Shown here: one piece after another, positions 19,740 to 29,179 of the stretch
Position numbering within the stretch: position 1 is the stretch's first letter
Layout: each line of letters opens with the position of its first letter
Assembly (NCBI GenBank): GCA_902627735.1
Contig: CACOKI010000001.1
Span: 101,482 to 165,481, forward strand
DNA length: 64,000 bases
Source: an uncultured Pelagibacteraceae bacterium
GTDB taxonomy: Bacteria > Pseudomonadota > Alphaproteobacteria > Pelagibacterales > Pelagibacteraceae
Direction of reading: 5' to 3'
Notes under the pieces: model-generated
What the model saw: the letters and a program-made list of their open reading frames with translations, nothing else
Told to the model about the DNA's origin: nothing
Database searches by the model: none
Program-made: the position numbers and the translations under genes

Positions 19740-22700
19740 TTAGTTCTTTCTTCAATTCCAAATCAACCGAGTCAATTCTTTTGGTATTTTTTGCAAGGGC
19801 TAAGTACATAGCTGGTGTTATGTATAATGTAAAAAAAGTAGAGATAATCATACCACCCAAAATAGTTGCACCAACTGCTAACCTCGATCCTTCACCGGCA
19901 CCTGGGCCAAAATTTCCAATTACTAAAGGCAACATTGCTATCATGGTACTGAGAGATGTCATAATTATCGGTCTAAATCTTACACTGCAAGCTTCTTTAA
20001 CTGATGACTCGATGTTTTTTCCTGTTGTTCTAATTTGATTAGCAAAATCAACAATAAGAATACTATTTTTAGTGGATATGCCTATTAGAATAATTAATGC
20101 AATTTGAGAAAAAATATTAATCGAAGTATTTAAAAATAAAATAAAAACTAATCCTCCAAAAATAGCAAGAGGTACTGTTAAAATTATTATGAATGGATGT
20201 ATAAAAGAATTGAATGTTGCTGCCATTACTAAATAAGCTGTCAGTAAAGCTAAGGCAAAAATGATTAACATTTCATTACTTGTTTCTTTAATTTCCTCTG
20301 ATTTCCCTTTCCAAGTAATTTGATTTTTTGGAGCGAGAATTGCCATCTCTTTTTCAAAAAATTTTATTGCTTCAGTTAATGTATAGTTTTCACTTATATT
20401 TGCAGAAATCGTTATTGCTCTTTGTCTATTATATCTAGCCAACTCCTTAGCTGAACCTTCTTCTTTAAAACTTATCAAATTAGCTAATGAAATGAGTTTA
20501 CCATTAGTTTCTGATCGTACAAAAATTTTTGAAATTCCTTCTTTATTTCTTCTATCTGACAGATATTGTTGAACAACTATTGGATATTCTTTACCCAACC
20601 TATTGAAGGTCGTAATTTTCTTACCACCATAGAGAGTTTCGATAGTTTCACCTATAGATTTAGTAGATATTCCAAGATCTTTAGCCTTATTTTTATTTAT
20701 TATTAATTTAACCTCAGGTTTGTTTCGATTGTAATCTGATTCTACTCTCGAAAGATTTTTGTTTGATCTGATTCTTTGAATTACTTTTTTTTGAATTTCT
20801 TCAAGTTCCTCATATGTATTTCCATAAATCACCATTTGAACTGGTTTATTGTAATTTGATACTCTTATTGATTGAGGAGATATTGGAAACGCTAAGGCTT
20901 GAGGCAAAGTAACAATTTTACCTATAGCCTCTCTTAAAACAACTTGTTGCCCTTTACTTCTATTTTTCCAGTCATCTAAAAGGGCAATTATTATAAAACT
21001 ATTGTAGGAATTAGCAGAACTTCCAAAGCCAGGTACTCTCATTATAAATCTCGAATAAGGACTATCCTCTGCTTGTAAAAGAGGTATCAACCTTGCTTCA
21101 ACTTTTTGAGCTTGTTCTTGCGTATATTCAAAAGAACTTCCTTCATCTGTCGCTCCAATAATTAAATATGCACCACGATCTTCTAAAGGTAATAATTCTT
21201 TTTTCGAAAAACTAAATAAAAATATAGATATGGCAATAATAAAAAAGATAAAAAAAATTACTGCCCTAGTTTTATGTATTACTATGGTTAACGTCTCTTT
21301 ATAAAAATTAGCAAAAATTAAAAAAATTTTTTCGAATTTTTCTATTAAGCTTTTCTTAGATGATGTTTTGTTCAAAAATTTACTTGCTAGCATTGGCGAC
21401 AGGGTAAGGGCAACAAATGAAGATACTACTATAGAAAATGATAATGCAATTGCTGTTTCTCTGAATAAAGTTCCTGAAATTCCTTCAATAAAAATTAATG
21501 GTAGAAAAACTGCAATCAAAATTAAGGTAGTTGCAATAATTGCAAATGAAATTTGTTTTGATCCCTTGTATGCAGCAACAAGAGGTTTTTCACCATTTTC
21601 TATCCTTCTGTATATTGCATCGGTCATTATTACTGAGTCGTCTGTAATTATTCCAATAGCTAAAATAAAACTTAAAAGAACAAAAATATTTATTGATAGT
21701 CCAAATATATAAAGACCTAAAAATGATGCTATTAAACTTACAGGAAGAGCTATTGCTGGTACAATAACTGCTTTAAGATTCCCTAAAAATAAATAAATTA
21801 TCAAAACAACCAATATAAAAGCAATTATTAAAGTTTTATAGACTTCTTCTATTGCAGCTTCAACATAGTTTGCCCTATTGAAAGAGACTCTTAAATCTAA
21901 TTCTTCAGGTAAAGTTTTTTTGACTTCAATTAATCTTTTCTTGATATCATTTGAAAGCTCGACAGTTGAGGCGCCACTTTTTGCATAAATTCCAATTCCA
22001 ACAGTTCTTAAATTTATTTGATCTTTTGTTTGTGCTTTAAAAAGAGTTTTTTCAGAGACTGGACCGAATTCAACATTTGCAACATCGGATAGTAATATAA
22101 CTTTATTTTTAGTTTTTTTAATTGGTAGCTGTTTAATTGTTTCTATATCATTATACGATTTATCTAGATTAAGCGTTAGATCGATATTATCTGCTTCTAG
22201 TGTCCCTGCTGGAAGACTTATATTTTCTCCAAGCATGGCAAGTTCTACTTCTTTGATAGTTAAATCATTAGCGGCAAGTTTAATTGGATCAATCCAAACT
22301 CTTATACTTAATTCTCTTAGTCCTCCAACTAATATACGACCAACATTTTTAATACTTGAAAATTGATCAATTAAATATCTTTCAGCATAATCACCTAACT
22401 CAAGGTCACTCCAAGTGGAAGAAGATAGAGATAACCACATAGTAGTTGTAAAACCAGCTGCTCTTTTTAATATTTGAGGAGGATCAGACTCAGATGGCAA
22501 ATTATCTACTATCCTGGCGACTCTTTCTCTTATGTCGTTGGCAGCATTATCTAAGTCAATACTAGTATCAAATTCAACATTAATTGTGCTTCTTCCATTT
22601 TCAGATTTGGAGTCGATATTTTTTATGCCTTCAGCACCCCCAATAACATCTTCAACAACTTGAGTCACCTCTTGGTCTACTATTGATGCTGCAGCAGATT

Positions 22701-22857
22701 TATAGTTTACTTGAACCTGAACAACAGGTGGCTGTATTCCATCTGGTAGTTCTCTAACAGGTAATTTCCAAAACACAAATAAACCAAAAATTATTAAAAT
22801 TAGAGACATTACCCAAGAGACTGTTGGTCTTTTGATGCTTAATTCAGTAATAAACAT
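19729..22857 (-). CDS. RND-family efflux transporter permease (AcrB/MexF-like)
   Basis: 1042 aa; two hydrophobic RND halves, ...FVLLSFILAIGIITDDSVIMTDAIYRRIENG, NSILIVDFANQIR. Confidence 0.93.
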   Translation of the reverse strand: MFITELSIKRPTVSWVMSLILIIFGLFVFWKLPVRELPDGIQPPVVQVQVNYKSAAASIVDQEVTQVVEDVIGGAEGIKNIDSKSENGRSTINVEFDTSIDLDNAANDIRERVARIVDNLPSESDPPQILKRAAGFTTTMWLSLSSSTWSDLELGDYAERYLIDQFSSIKNVGRILVGGLRELSIRVWIDPIKLAANDLTIKEVELAMLGENISLPAGTLEADNIDLTLNLDKSYNDIETIKQLPIKKTKNKVILLSDVANVEFGPVSEKTLFKAQTKDQINLRTVGIGIYAKSGASTVELSNDIKKRLIEVKKTLPEELDLRVSFNRANYVEAAIEEVYKTLIIAFILVVLIIYLFLGNLKAVIVPAIALPVSLIASFLGLYIFGLSINIFVLLSFILAIGIITDDSVIMTDAIYRRIENGEKPLVAAYKGSKQISFAIIATTLILIAVFLPLIFIEGISGTLFRETAIALSFSIVVSSFVALTLSPMLASKFLNKTSSKKSLIEKFEKIFLIFANFYKETLTIVIHKTRAVIFFIFFIIAISIFLFSFSKKELLPLEDRGAYLIIGATDEGSSFEYTQEQAQKVEARLIPLLQAEDSPYSRFIMRVPGFGSSANSYNSFIIIALLDDWKNRSKGQQVVLREAIGKIVTLPQALAFPISPQSIRVSNYNKPVQMVIYGNTYEELEEIQKKVIQRIRSNKNLSRVESDYNRNKPEVKLIINKNKAKDLGISTKSIGETIETLYGGKKITTFNRLGKEYPIVVQQYLSDRRNKEGISKIFVRSETNGKLISLANLISFKEEGSAKELARYNRQRAITISANISENYTLTEAIKFFEKEMAILAPKNQITWKGKSEEIKETSNEMLIIFALALLTAYLVMAATFNSFIHPFIIILTVPLAIFGGLVFILFLNTSINIFSQIALIILIGISTKNSILIVDFANQIRTTGKNIESSVKEACSVRFRPIIMTSLSTMIAMLPLVIGNFGPGAGEGSRLAVGATILGGMIISTFFTLYITPAMYLALAKNTKRIDSVDLELKKELIRK

Positions 22858-23727
22858 TTATTTTTTAATTGGTTTTATTTTGCCATTAGGTCTCACTTTT
22901 TTTAAACCTTCAGCAACAACAATATCTTGTAGGTTTAATCCAGAGATTATTTCAATATTTTTATCATCTCTAAGACCAGTTTTAACCTCAGTTTTTAAGG
23001 CAAGATTTTCATCATTTATTTTATACACAAAGGATTTTTCACCTTCTATCATTACGCTTGTGTCAGGAACACTTAAAGAGTTTCTTAAATTGAATTTAAC
23101 GCTTACCTCTAATAAAGACCCTGAAATCATATCTTGTTGTTTATTTTCTACTTTTATTCTAGATAATAAACTTCTAGTATCAGCATTAATTCTACTTGAA
23201 ACAAAATCCACCTCACCTTGAAAAAATTTATTTTTGTGGCTTGATACTTTAATTTCAACTGGGAGCCCTTTTTTTATAAACGCAGAGTAATTTTCAGGTA
23301 TTTTTATGTCAGAATAAATAACAGAGTTGTCGTCGAGTGTAATAATGAAAATATTATCAGATACTAAAATATCTTCTGTTATGCCTGTATAACCTAGAAC
23401 ACCTGAGAATGGGGCAATTATATCTCCACTTTTTAACTTAATTAGAACTTCACCTTTTTTAATATTGTTTTTAAGTTTTAAATCCTCCAGAAGATCACTT
23501 TTTTTTATTTTAAAACTTTTAGATTTATTTGAAATGGCGGTACCAAAAGTTTCAATTTTATTTGAAAATTCTTTATTAACTACTTTGGTTACTATTATTC
23601 CTGGAGGCGGCTGTTTACTAAATTTTTTTTTGAAATGATTTCCAATCATTGTTCGACCAATAATCACTATTGCAATTATTAAAAAAAAGGTGGTAATTAT
23701 GTAAATTGTTTTTGTTGATCTTTTCAT
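22858..23727 (-). CDS. RND efflux membrane fusion (periplasmic adaptor) protein
   Basis: N-terminal TM, barrel-sandwich region (APFSGVLGYTGITEDILVSDN), SVPDTSVMIEGEKSFVYKI; directly upstream of the RND permease. Confidence 0.85.
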   Translation of the reverse strand: MKRSTKTIYIITTFFLIIAIVIIGRTMIGNHFKKKFSKQPPPGIIVTKVVNKEFSNKIETFGTAISNKSKSFKIKKSDLLEDLKLKNNIKKGEVLIKLKSGDIIAPFSGVLGYTGITEDILVSDNIFIITLDDNSVIYSDIKIPENYSAFIKKGLPVEIKVSSHKNKFFQGEVDFVSSRINADTRSLLSRIKVENKQQDMISGSLLEVSVKFNLRNSLSVPDTSVMIEGEKSFVYKINDENLALKTEVKTGLRDDKNIEIISGLNLQDIVVAEGLKKVRPNGKIKPIKK

Positions 23728-23734
23728 TTTAAAT

Positions 23735-24550
23735 TCAAATTATGCCGTATTCAGCCCAGGAGCCATCATAAATACAGGGTTGATATTTATCATTTATTAA
23801 AGAATAAGCTAGTGCCAAAACACACGCAGTAACTCCAGATCCACATGAAAAAACAATATCTTTTTCATTTAAATCTTTTATGAATGGTTTAAATACATTT
23901 TTAAGTTCATCTTTATTTTTAAAAGTTTTATCTTTGTTAAGACAATGATTAAAAGGAATACAAAAAGAATTTTTTATAGATCCACTTCTCAAACCTTTTC
24001 TGGGCTCAGGTACTTTCCCTTCAAATCTTTCTTTACTCCTACCATCAATAACTTTGAATTTTTGAGATTTAATATTTTCTTCAATTGAAATTTTGTTTTT
24101 AACTAGTTCTTTTTTTTCATTACTTTTGTAATCTGAAATTTTAACTTTGGGAATATCATTAGTAACATTTCTATTTTCATTGATCCACTTCTTCAAACCT
24201 CCATTTAGTATATGAACTAAATTAGGATTATGTCCAAAATAAATAAAATTAAACCAACAACGACAGGAACTCACTACATCCGAGTTATCATAAATTATGA
24301 TTTTATCTGATTGGTTAATTCCCATTTGTGAAACTATTTTTTCCCAATTATTCTTATCTGTAAGCATATGAGGAAGGGCTGTATTTTTTTGGGAATTTTT
24401 ATCTAGATCAAAAAATAAAGAACCAGAAATATGTTCCTTAATATATTCTTCATATCCATTTCTTTTCGTTTGAGGCATATGCCAGGAACAATCAATTATT
24501 TTTACATCATTGAAATTTTTTTCTAACCATTCTGTTTCAACTAATGACAT
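23735..24550 (-). CDS. sseA: Thiosulfate/3-mercaptopyruvate sulfurtransferase (rhodanese)
   Basis: Two rhodanese domains; active-site loop FSCGSGVTACVLALA. Confidence 0.9.
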   Translation of the reverse strand: MSLVETEWLEKNFNDVKIIDCSWHMPQTKRNGYEEYIKEHISGSLFFDLDKNSQKNTALPHMLTDKNNWEKIVSQMGINQSDKIIIYDNSDVVSSCRCWFNFIYFGHNPNLVHILNGGLKKWINENRNVTNDIPKVKISDYKSNEKKELVKNKISIEENIKSQKFKVIDGRSKERFEGKVPEPRKGLRSGSIKNSFCIPFNHCLNKDKTFKNKDELKNVFKPFIKDLNEKDIVFSCGSGVTACVLALAYSLINDKYQPCIYDGSWAEYGII

Positions 24551-24994
24551 TTATCTTTTTTCTAAATATTTTTGATGATATTCCTCAGCTGGACAATAAT
24601 TTTTAATTAATGAAATTTTAGTGACAACTTTTCCAGATAGTCTCTCATTAGTATCCTTCAAAATTTTTTCAGCTGTTTTTTTTTGATTATCATTTAAATA
24701 AAATATTTCACTTCTATATTGAGTTCCAAAATCTGGCCCTTGAGAATTTAAAGTAGTAGGATCATGAATTTGAAAAAAAATTTTTAAAATTTTTTCATAA
24801 GTTATAATTTTTTCATCAAAATCAAGTTTTACTACTTCAGCATGATTAGTATTACCAGTGCAAACCTCTTTATATGTTACTTTTGGATTTTCACCTCCAC
24901 AGTATCCAACTTCTGTTTTTATGATCCCTTCAATTTTGCTAAATTTTATTTCAGGTCCCCAAAAACATCCAAGAGCTAAAACTGCTATTTCCAT
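24551..24994 (-). CDS. msrA: Peptide-methionine (S)-S-oxide reductase
   Basis: LGCFWGPEIKF, GYCGGENPKVTYKEVCTGNTNHAEVV, PAEEYHQKYL. Confidence 0.93.
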   Translation of the reverse strand: MEIAVLALGCFWGPEIKFSKIEGIIKTEVGYCGGENPKVTYKEVCTGNTNHAEVVKLDFDEKIITYEKILKIFFQIHDPTTLNSQGPDFGTQYRSEIFYLNDNQKKTAEKILKDTNERLSGKVVTKISLIKNYCPAEEYHQKYLEKR

Positions 24995-25029
24995 TGATTA
25001 TAACTTAAATTAATTTACAAATTATTCAT

Positions 25030-25914
25030 ATGCTAAGTAAAAATCAATTAGGATTTTTGTACATGTTTTTGTCTATTTGTGCATTTTCAATAATGGATGT
25101 AATTGTAAAATGGTCTGTAGATTATCCAATTGGACAAGTGCTTTTTTTTAGGGGCTTTTTTGGAATTGTGTTTTATTTTTTTATTATACCAAAAAACAGA
25201 ATACATGATTTTTATATTACGAAAAGAGCAGGCTTGCATTTTCTAAGATGTTTTTCAGGTTTAATAGCCTTAGTTGCTATATTTATTGCTTTAAGAAGTT
25301 TACCACTGGCAACAGTGGTAAGTATTTCTTTTGCAGCACCAATTTTCACTACGATTTTTTCAATTTTTTTATTGAGTGAGAAAGTTGGAATATATAGATG
25401 GTTAGCAGTGATTATAGGATTTATTGGTATTTTGATAATTACAGAGCCAGGTATTACCAATCTCAATATTTATTATATTTTTCCAATTATTTTTTGTTTA
25501 GGTCTTTCTTATGTTGCTATAACAATAAGACAATTGTCCACATCCGAACCAGTTTGGTTAATTTCATTTTATTTTTCCTTGTCAATAACTCTTCTGAGTT
25601 TTTTTACTATTCCACAGGGATGGATAATGCCAGATTTAAAAGACTTTCTAATTTTATCAATGATAGGAATTTTTGGTGGTGTTGCTAATTTATGGTTATC
25701 TCAATCATATAAATATTCAGAGGTTTCTTTAGTTACTCCTTTAAAATATTTAGCTTTAGTATTTGCGATTATATTTGGGTATTTTATTTGGAACGAAATC
25801 CCAACAATCAAAACATTAATAGGGGCATTATTAGTAATTGTTTCTACAATGATTATCTTTAGAAGAGAGATTTATAACAAGAATATTATTACTTCAAAAA
25901 CCGTCAATGACTAA
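25030..25914 (+). CDS. DMT/EamA family transporter
   Basis: 294 aa, about 10 TM with two EamA repeats. Confidence 0.88.
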   Translation: MLSKNQLGFLYMFLSICAFSIMDVIVKWSVDYPIGQVLFFRGFFGIVFYFFIIPKNRIHDFYITKRAGLHFLRCFSGLIALVAIFIALRSLPLATVVSISFAAPIFTTIFSIFLLSEKVGIYRWLAVIIGFIGILIITEPGITNLNIYYIFPIIFCLGLSYVAITIRQLSTSEPVWLISFYFSLSITLLSFFTIPQGWIMPDLKDFLILSMIGIFGGVANLWLSQSYKYSEVSLVTPLKYLALVFAIIFGYFIWNEIPTIKTLIGALLVIVSTMIIFRREIYNKNIITSKTVND

Positions 25915-26542
25915 AGTTCCCAAATATTGGAATAAAGCTAAATTGCATCTTTCAAAAAAAGATAAAATAATGAAGAATTTGATTTTAAAATATAAATCTC
26001 CATCTGAAAAAATTTTAACAACTCGAAAAGATATTTTTTATTCATTGTGTAAAAGTATTATTGGCCAACAAATCAGTGTAGCAGCTGCGGATTCAGTTTT
26101 TAAAAGGTTTAGATTATTATGCAAAAATAAGATTAATTCAAAAGTAGTTATAAAAATTAAGAATTATAATTTAAAAAAGTGTGGCTTAAGTAAACAAAAA
26201 GTAAACGGAATAAAGAATTTAGCACTACAAATTTCAAAAAATACTTTCAATCCTAAATTGATTAGTAAAATGAATGATGAAGAGGCTATTTTATATCTAT
26301 CGAATTTAAAACAAATAGGCAGATGGTCAGCTGAAATGATTTTACTTTTTACTTACAATAGACCAAATATTTGGCCTATCCAGGATATAGGTCTTTTAAG
26401 GGCAATATCTAAAAATTATAAAAAAAAGTATTTACCCCCTGAAAAATTTGTTGAAATATTAAAAAAAAGGTTTTCACCTTATTGCTCAGTAGCTACATGG
26501 TATTTGTGGAGAAGTATAGATCCAGAGCCTATTCAGTACTAA
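25907..26542 (+). CDS. HhH-GPD DNA glycosylase (DNA-3-methyladenine glycosylase II-like)
   Basis: FYSLCKSIIGQQISVAAADSVFKRF, LKQIGRWSAEMILLFTYNRPNIWPIQDIGL. Confidence 0.88.
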   Translation: MTKVPKYWNKAKLHLSKKDKIMKNLILKYKSPSEKILTTRKDIFYSLCKSIIGQQISVAAADSVFKRFRLLCKNKINSKVVIKIKNYNLKKCGLSKQKVNGIKNLALQISKNTFNPKLISKMNDEEAILYLSNLKQIGRWSAEMILLFTYNRPNIWPIQDIGLLRAISKNYKKKYLPPEKFVEILKKRFSPYCSVATWYLWRSIDPEPIQY

Positions 26543-26828
26543 ATCCTTCAACTACCTGCATATGTCTCTTCGTTGAGTCTTTGGCCAGATCCCAACCTGC
26601 CTGATATGCCTCTGATTTTTGACATTCAATAGCTTTTTCATAACTTGGAAATTCCCATACAACAGTTCTAATAAAATTATCTCCCTCAAAGTTTTGATAA
26701 TTGCCACCTCTTATTAAGGGTTTTCCACCAAAACTTTTAATTATTGGCGTGACAGTTTCTGCATATCTTTTTAGATTTTCTTGATTATCTATTTTAAAAT
26801 ATAAACTGATCCAATATCCTTTTTTCAT
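26529..26828 (-). CDS. DUF1330 family protein
   Basis: 99 aa; KPLIRGGNYQNFEGDNFIRTVVWEFPSYEKAIECQKSEAYQ. Confidence 0.85.
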   Translation of the reverse strand: MKKGYWISLYFKIDNQENLKRYAETVTPIIKSFGGKPLIRGGNYQNFEGDNFIRTVVWEFPSYEKAIECQKSEAYQAGWDLAKDSTKRHMQVVEGFSTE

Positions 26829-26832
26829 AATT

Positions 26833-27327
26833 CTATTTTAATATTTCCTCTAATCTAATTGAAGCAATTTTTTTTACTTGAAGTTTTGCTTCTTCAAATT
26901 CAATAATATAATTATTTTTAATTCGTTTTTTAAAATTTTTAAGAACTTCACTTTTTGTTTTACCCTTTACAGCAATAATAAAAGGAAATCCAAATTTTTC
27001 TTGATAATCTAAATTAAGCTTCTCAAATTCCATTAATTCCTCTTTTGTGCATGAATTTAATTTTGCATCAGATTGTTCTTTGGATGAAAAGGATGTTAGT
27101 TTTTTTTCAATAGCTAATTTAGGATGTAAATTAAAGATATTGATTATTTTTTTATCGGGGCTTTTGTCATATATATTCATCATTTTTACAATTAAATCAT
27201 TTGAGTCTTTAAAAGGTTTTAGGTTAAAAGCTTTATCTGCGATCCATTCTGACTTTTCAAATATATTTCCAAAAATTGATAAGAATTCTTTTTTTGGCAA
27301 TAGATTTATATCTTCAGCTAATTTCAT
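26833..27327 (-). CDS. uraD: OHCU decarboxylase
   Basis: NLHPKLA, SSKEQSDAKLNSCTKEE, YQEKFGFPFIIAVKGKTKSEVL. Confidence 0.9.
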   Translation of the reverse strand: MKLAEDINLLPKKEFLSIFGNIFEKSEWIADKAFNLKPFKDSNDLIVKMMNIYDKSPDKKIINIFNLHPKLAIEKKLTSFSSKEQSDAKLNSCTKEELMEFEKLNLDYQEKFGFPFIIAVKGKTKSEVLKNFKKRIKNNYIIEFEEAKLQVKKIASIRLEEILK

Positions 27328-27392
27328 TAGTGTTCAATTATAAGATTTAATATATTTATTATGAAATTTTTGTATAGTATATAACTAATTGT

Positions 27393-27743
27393 ATGACTAA
27401 ACTTACAACACACGTTCTCGATATTTATTCTGGAAAACCAGGAAAAGGGATAAAGGTAGATTTGTATTCTATCTCTGGAGAAAATAAAAAGAAGCTTAAA
27501 AGTGTTATTTTAAATAATGATGGTCGCTCAGACGAACCTTTAGCAGAAAAAGATGAATTTAAAGTAGGTAAATACGAACTTATATTTTTTGTTGGGGAAT
27601 ATTTTAAAAATATAACAAATAGAAATGATTTAAAATTTCTAGATGATGTAGTTATAAGATTTGGAATTTCAGATAATAAAGAGCATTACCATGTTCCATT
27701 ATTAGTTTCCCCTTGGAGTTATTCAACGTATAGAGGAAGCTGA
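27393..27743 (+). CDS. uraH: 5-hydroxyisourate hydrolase (transthyretin-like)
   Basis: LTTHVLDIYSGKPGKGIKVDLY N-terminus and C-terminal YRGS. Confidence 0.95.
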   Translation: MTKLTTHVLDIYSGKPGKGIKVDLYSISGENKKKLKSVILNNDGRSDEPLAEKDEFKVGKYELIFFVGEYFKNITNRNDLKFLDDVVIRFGISDNKEHYHVPLLVSPWSYSTYRGS

Positions 27744-29179
27744 TGGTTTCCGATACAATCCAATTTTTATTAAATGATAAAATTTATAAAATAAGAAATC
27801 CTGATCCTAATAAAACAATTTTAAATTATGTTCGTAATGATCTAAAAAAAACTGGTACAAAGGAAGGCTGTGCTGAGGGTGGCTGTGGAGCTTGTACAGT
27901 TGTGCTCGGTGAATTAAATGATGATAAATTAATTTATAAATCTATTAATGCTTGCATAAGTTTTTTACCAATTTTAAATGGCAAACAATTAATTTTAATA
28001 GAAGATTTAGTTTATAAAAATAAGCCTCATATAGTTCAGGAAGCTTTAATTAAATTTCATGGATCACAATGTGGATTTTGTACCCCAGGTTTTACGATGT
28101 CGTTATTTTCAATGCGAAAAAATTATAAATCAATAAATAATGAAATTATTGAAGAAGCTTTATCTGGAAATTTGTGTAGATGCACAGGTTATAGACCAAT
28201 AATTGATGCTGCAAAAAGTTTAAAGAATAAAAAAGATCAAGATCACTTTAAAAAAAATCAAAATAAAACTATTCAATTATTAAAAAAAATTAAAAATATT
28301 GATATTGAAATCAATCATCAAGGTAAAAAATACTTTGCTCCAAAAACGATTTTAAATTTAAGGAAAATATTAAAAAAATATCCTAATTCAAAAATCTTAT
28401 GTGGAGGAACTGATCTTTCTCTTGAAGTAACTAAATTTAGAAAAGATATTAAAACAATTATTTCATTAAATTCTGTAAATAAACTTAATTTTATAAAGAA
28501 AAACAAAAACTTAGTGGAAATTGGAGCCACGACATCTCTTTTTGAATTTCAAAATCTTATCAAAAAATATTTTCTAGATTTTTATAATGTTCTTAAAAGA
28601 TATGGGTCAGTCCAAATCAGAAATGTAGGAACAATAGCAGGAAATATAGCCACTGCTTCTCCCATTGGAGATACGCTTCCTCTATTATTATCATTAGACG
28701 CAAAAATTGTTATTCAAGGAATAAACAAAAAAAAAACCTTACCCTTAAACCAATTTTTTACATCTTACAGAAAAACAAAATTAAAAAAAGGTGAATTCAT
28801 CTATTCAATAAAAATACCTTTAAATAAAAAGAATATATTTAAAGCTTATAAAATTTCTAAAAGATTTGATGACGATATTTCATCTGTGTGTGGGTCATTC
28901 AGTTTTTTTATAAAAAAAAATATAATTACAAAAGCTTCAATAGCATATGGCGGTATGTCTGAAATACCAAAAAGAGCATTAACAATAGAGAAAGATTTAA
29001 TAAATTCTGAATTTTCTGAAAATACATTTAGTAGAGCGGCTAATCTTATTGATAAAGATTTTTCTCCATTAAACGACATGCGAGCTAGTAGAAATTACAG
29101 ATTAACAGTTGCAAAAAATTTATTATTAAAAGCTTTTTACGAAATTAAAGATAAAAAAAATATTAGGATATACTCATGA
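27743..29179 (+). CDS. xdhA: Xanthine dehydrogenase small subunit (2Fe-2S + FAD)
   Basis: EGCAEGGCGACTVVLGE, HGSQCGFCTPGF, SGNLCRCTGYRPI, FAD-domain GGTDL and NIATASPIGDTLP. Confidence 0.95.
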   Translation: MVSDTIQFLLNDKIYKIRNPDPNKTILNYVRNDLKKTGTKEGCAEGGCGACTVVLGELNDDKLIYKSINACISFLPILNGKQLILIEDLVYKNKPHIVQEALIKFHGSQCGFCTPGFTMSLFSMRKNYKSINNEIIEEALSGNLCRCTGYRPIIDAAKSLKNKKDQDHFKKNQNKTIQLLKKIKNIDIEINHQGKKYFAPKTILNLRKILKKYPNSKILCGGTDLSLEVTKFRKDIKTIISLNSVNKLNFIKKNKNLVEIGATTSLFEFQNLIKKYFLDFYNVLKRYGSVQIRNVGTIAGNIATASPIGDTLPLLLSLDAKIVIQGINKKKTLPLNQFFTSYRKTKLKKGEFIYSIKIPLNKKNIFKAYKISKRFDDDISSVCGSFSFFIKKNIITKASIAYGGMSEIPKRALTIEKDLINSEFSENTFSRAANLIDKDFSPLNDMRASRNYRLTVAKNLLLKAFYEIKDKKNIRIYS

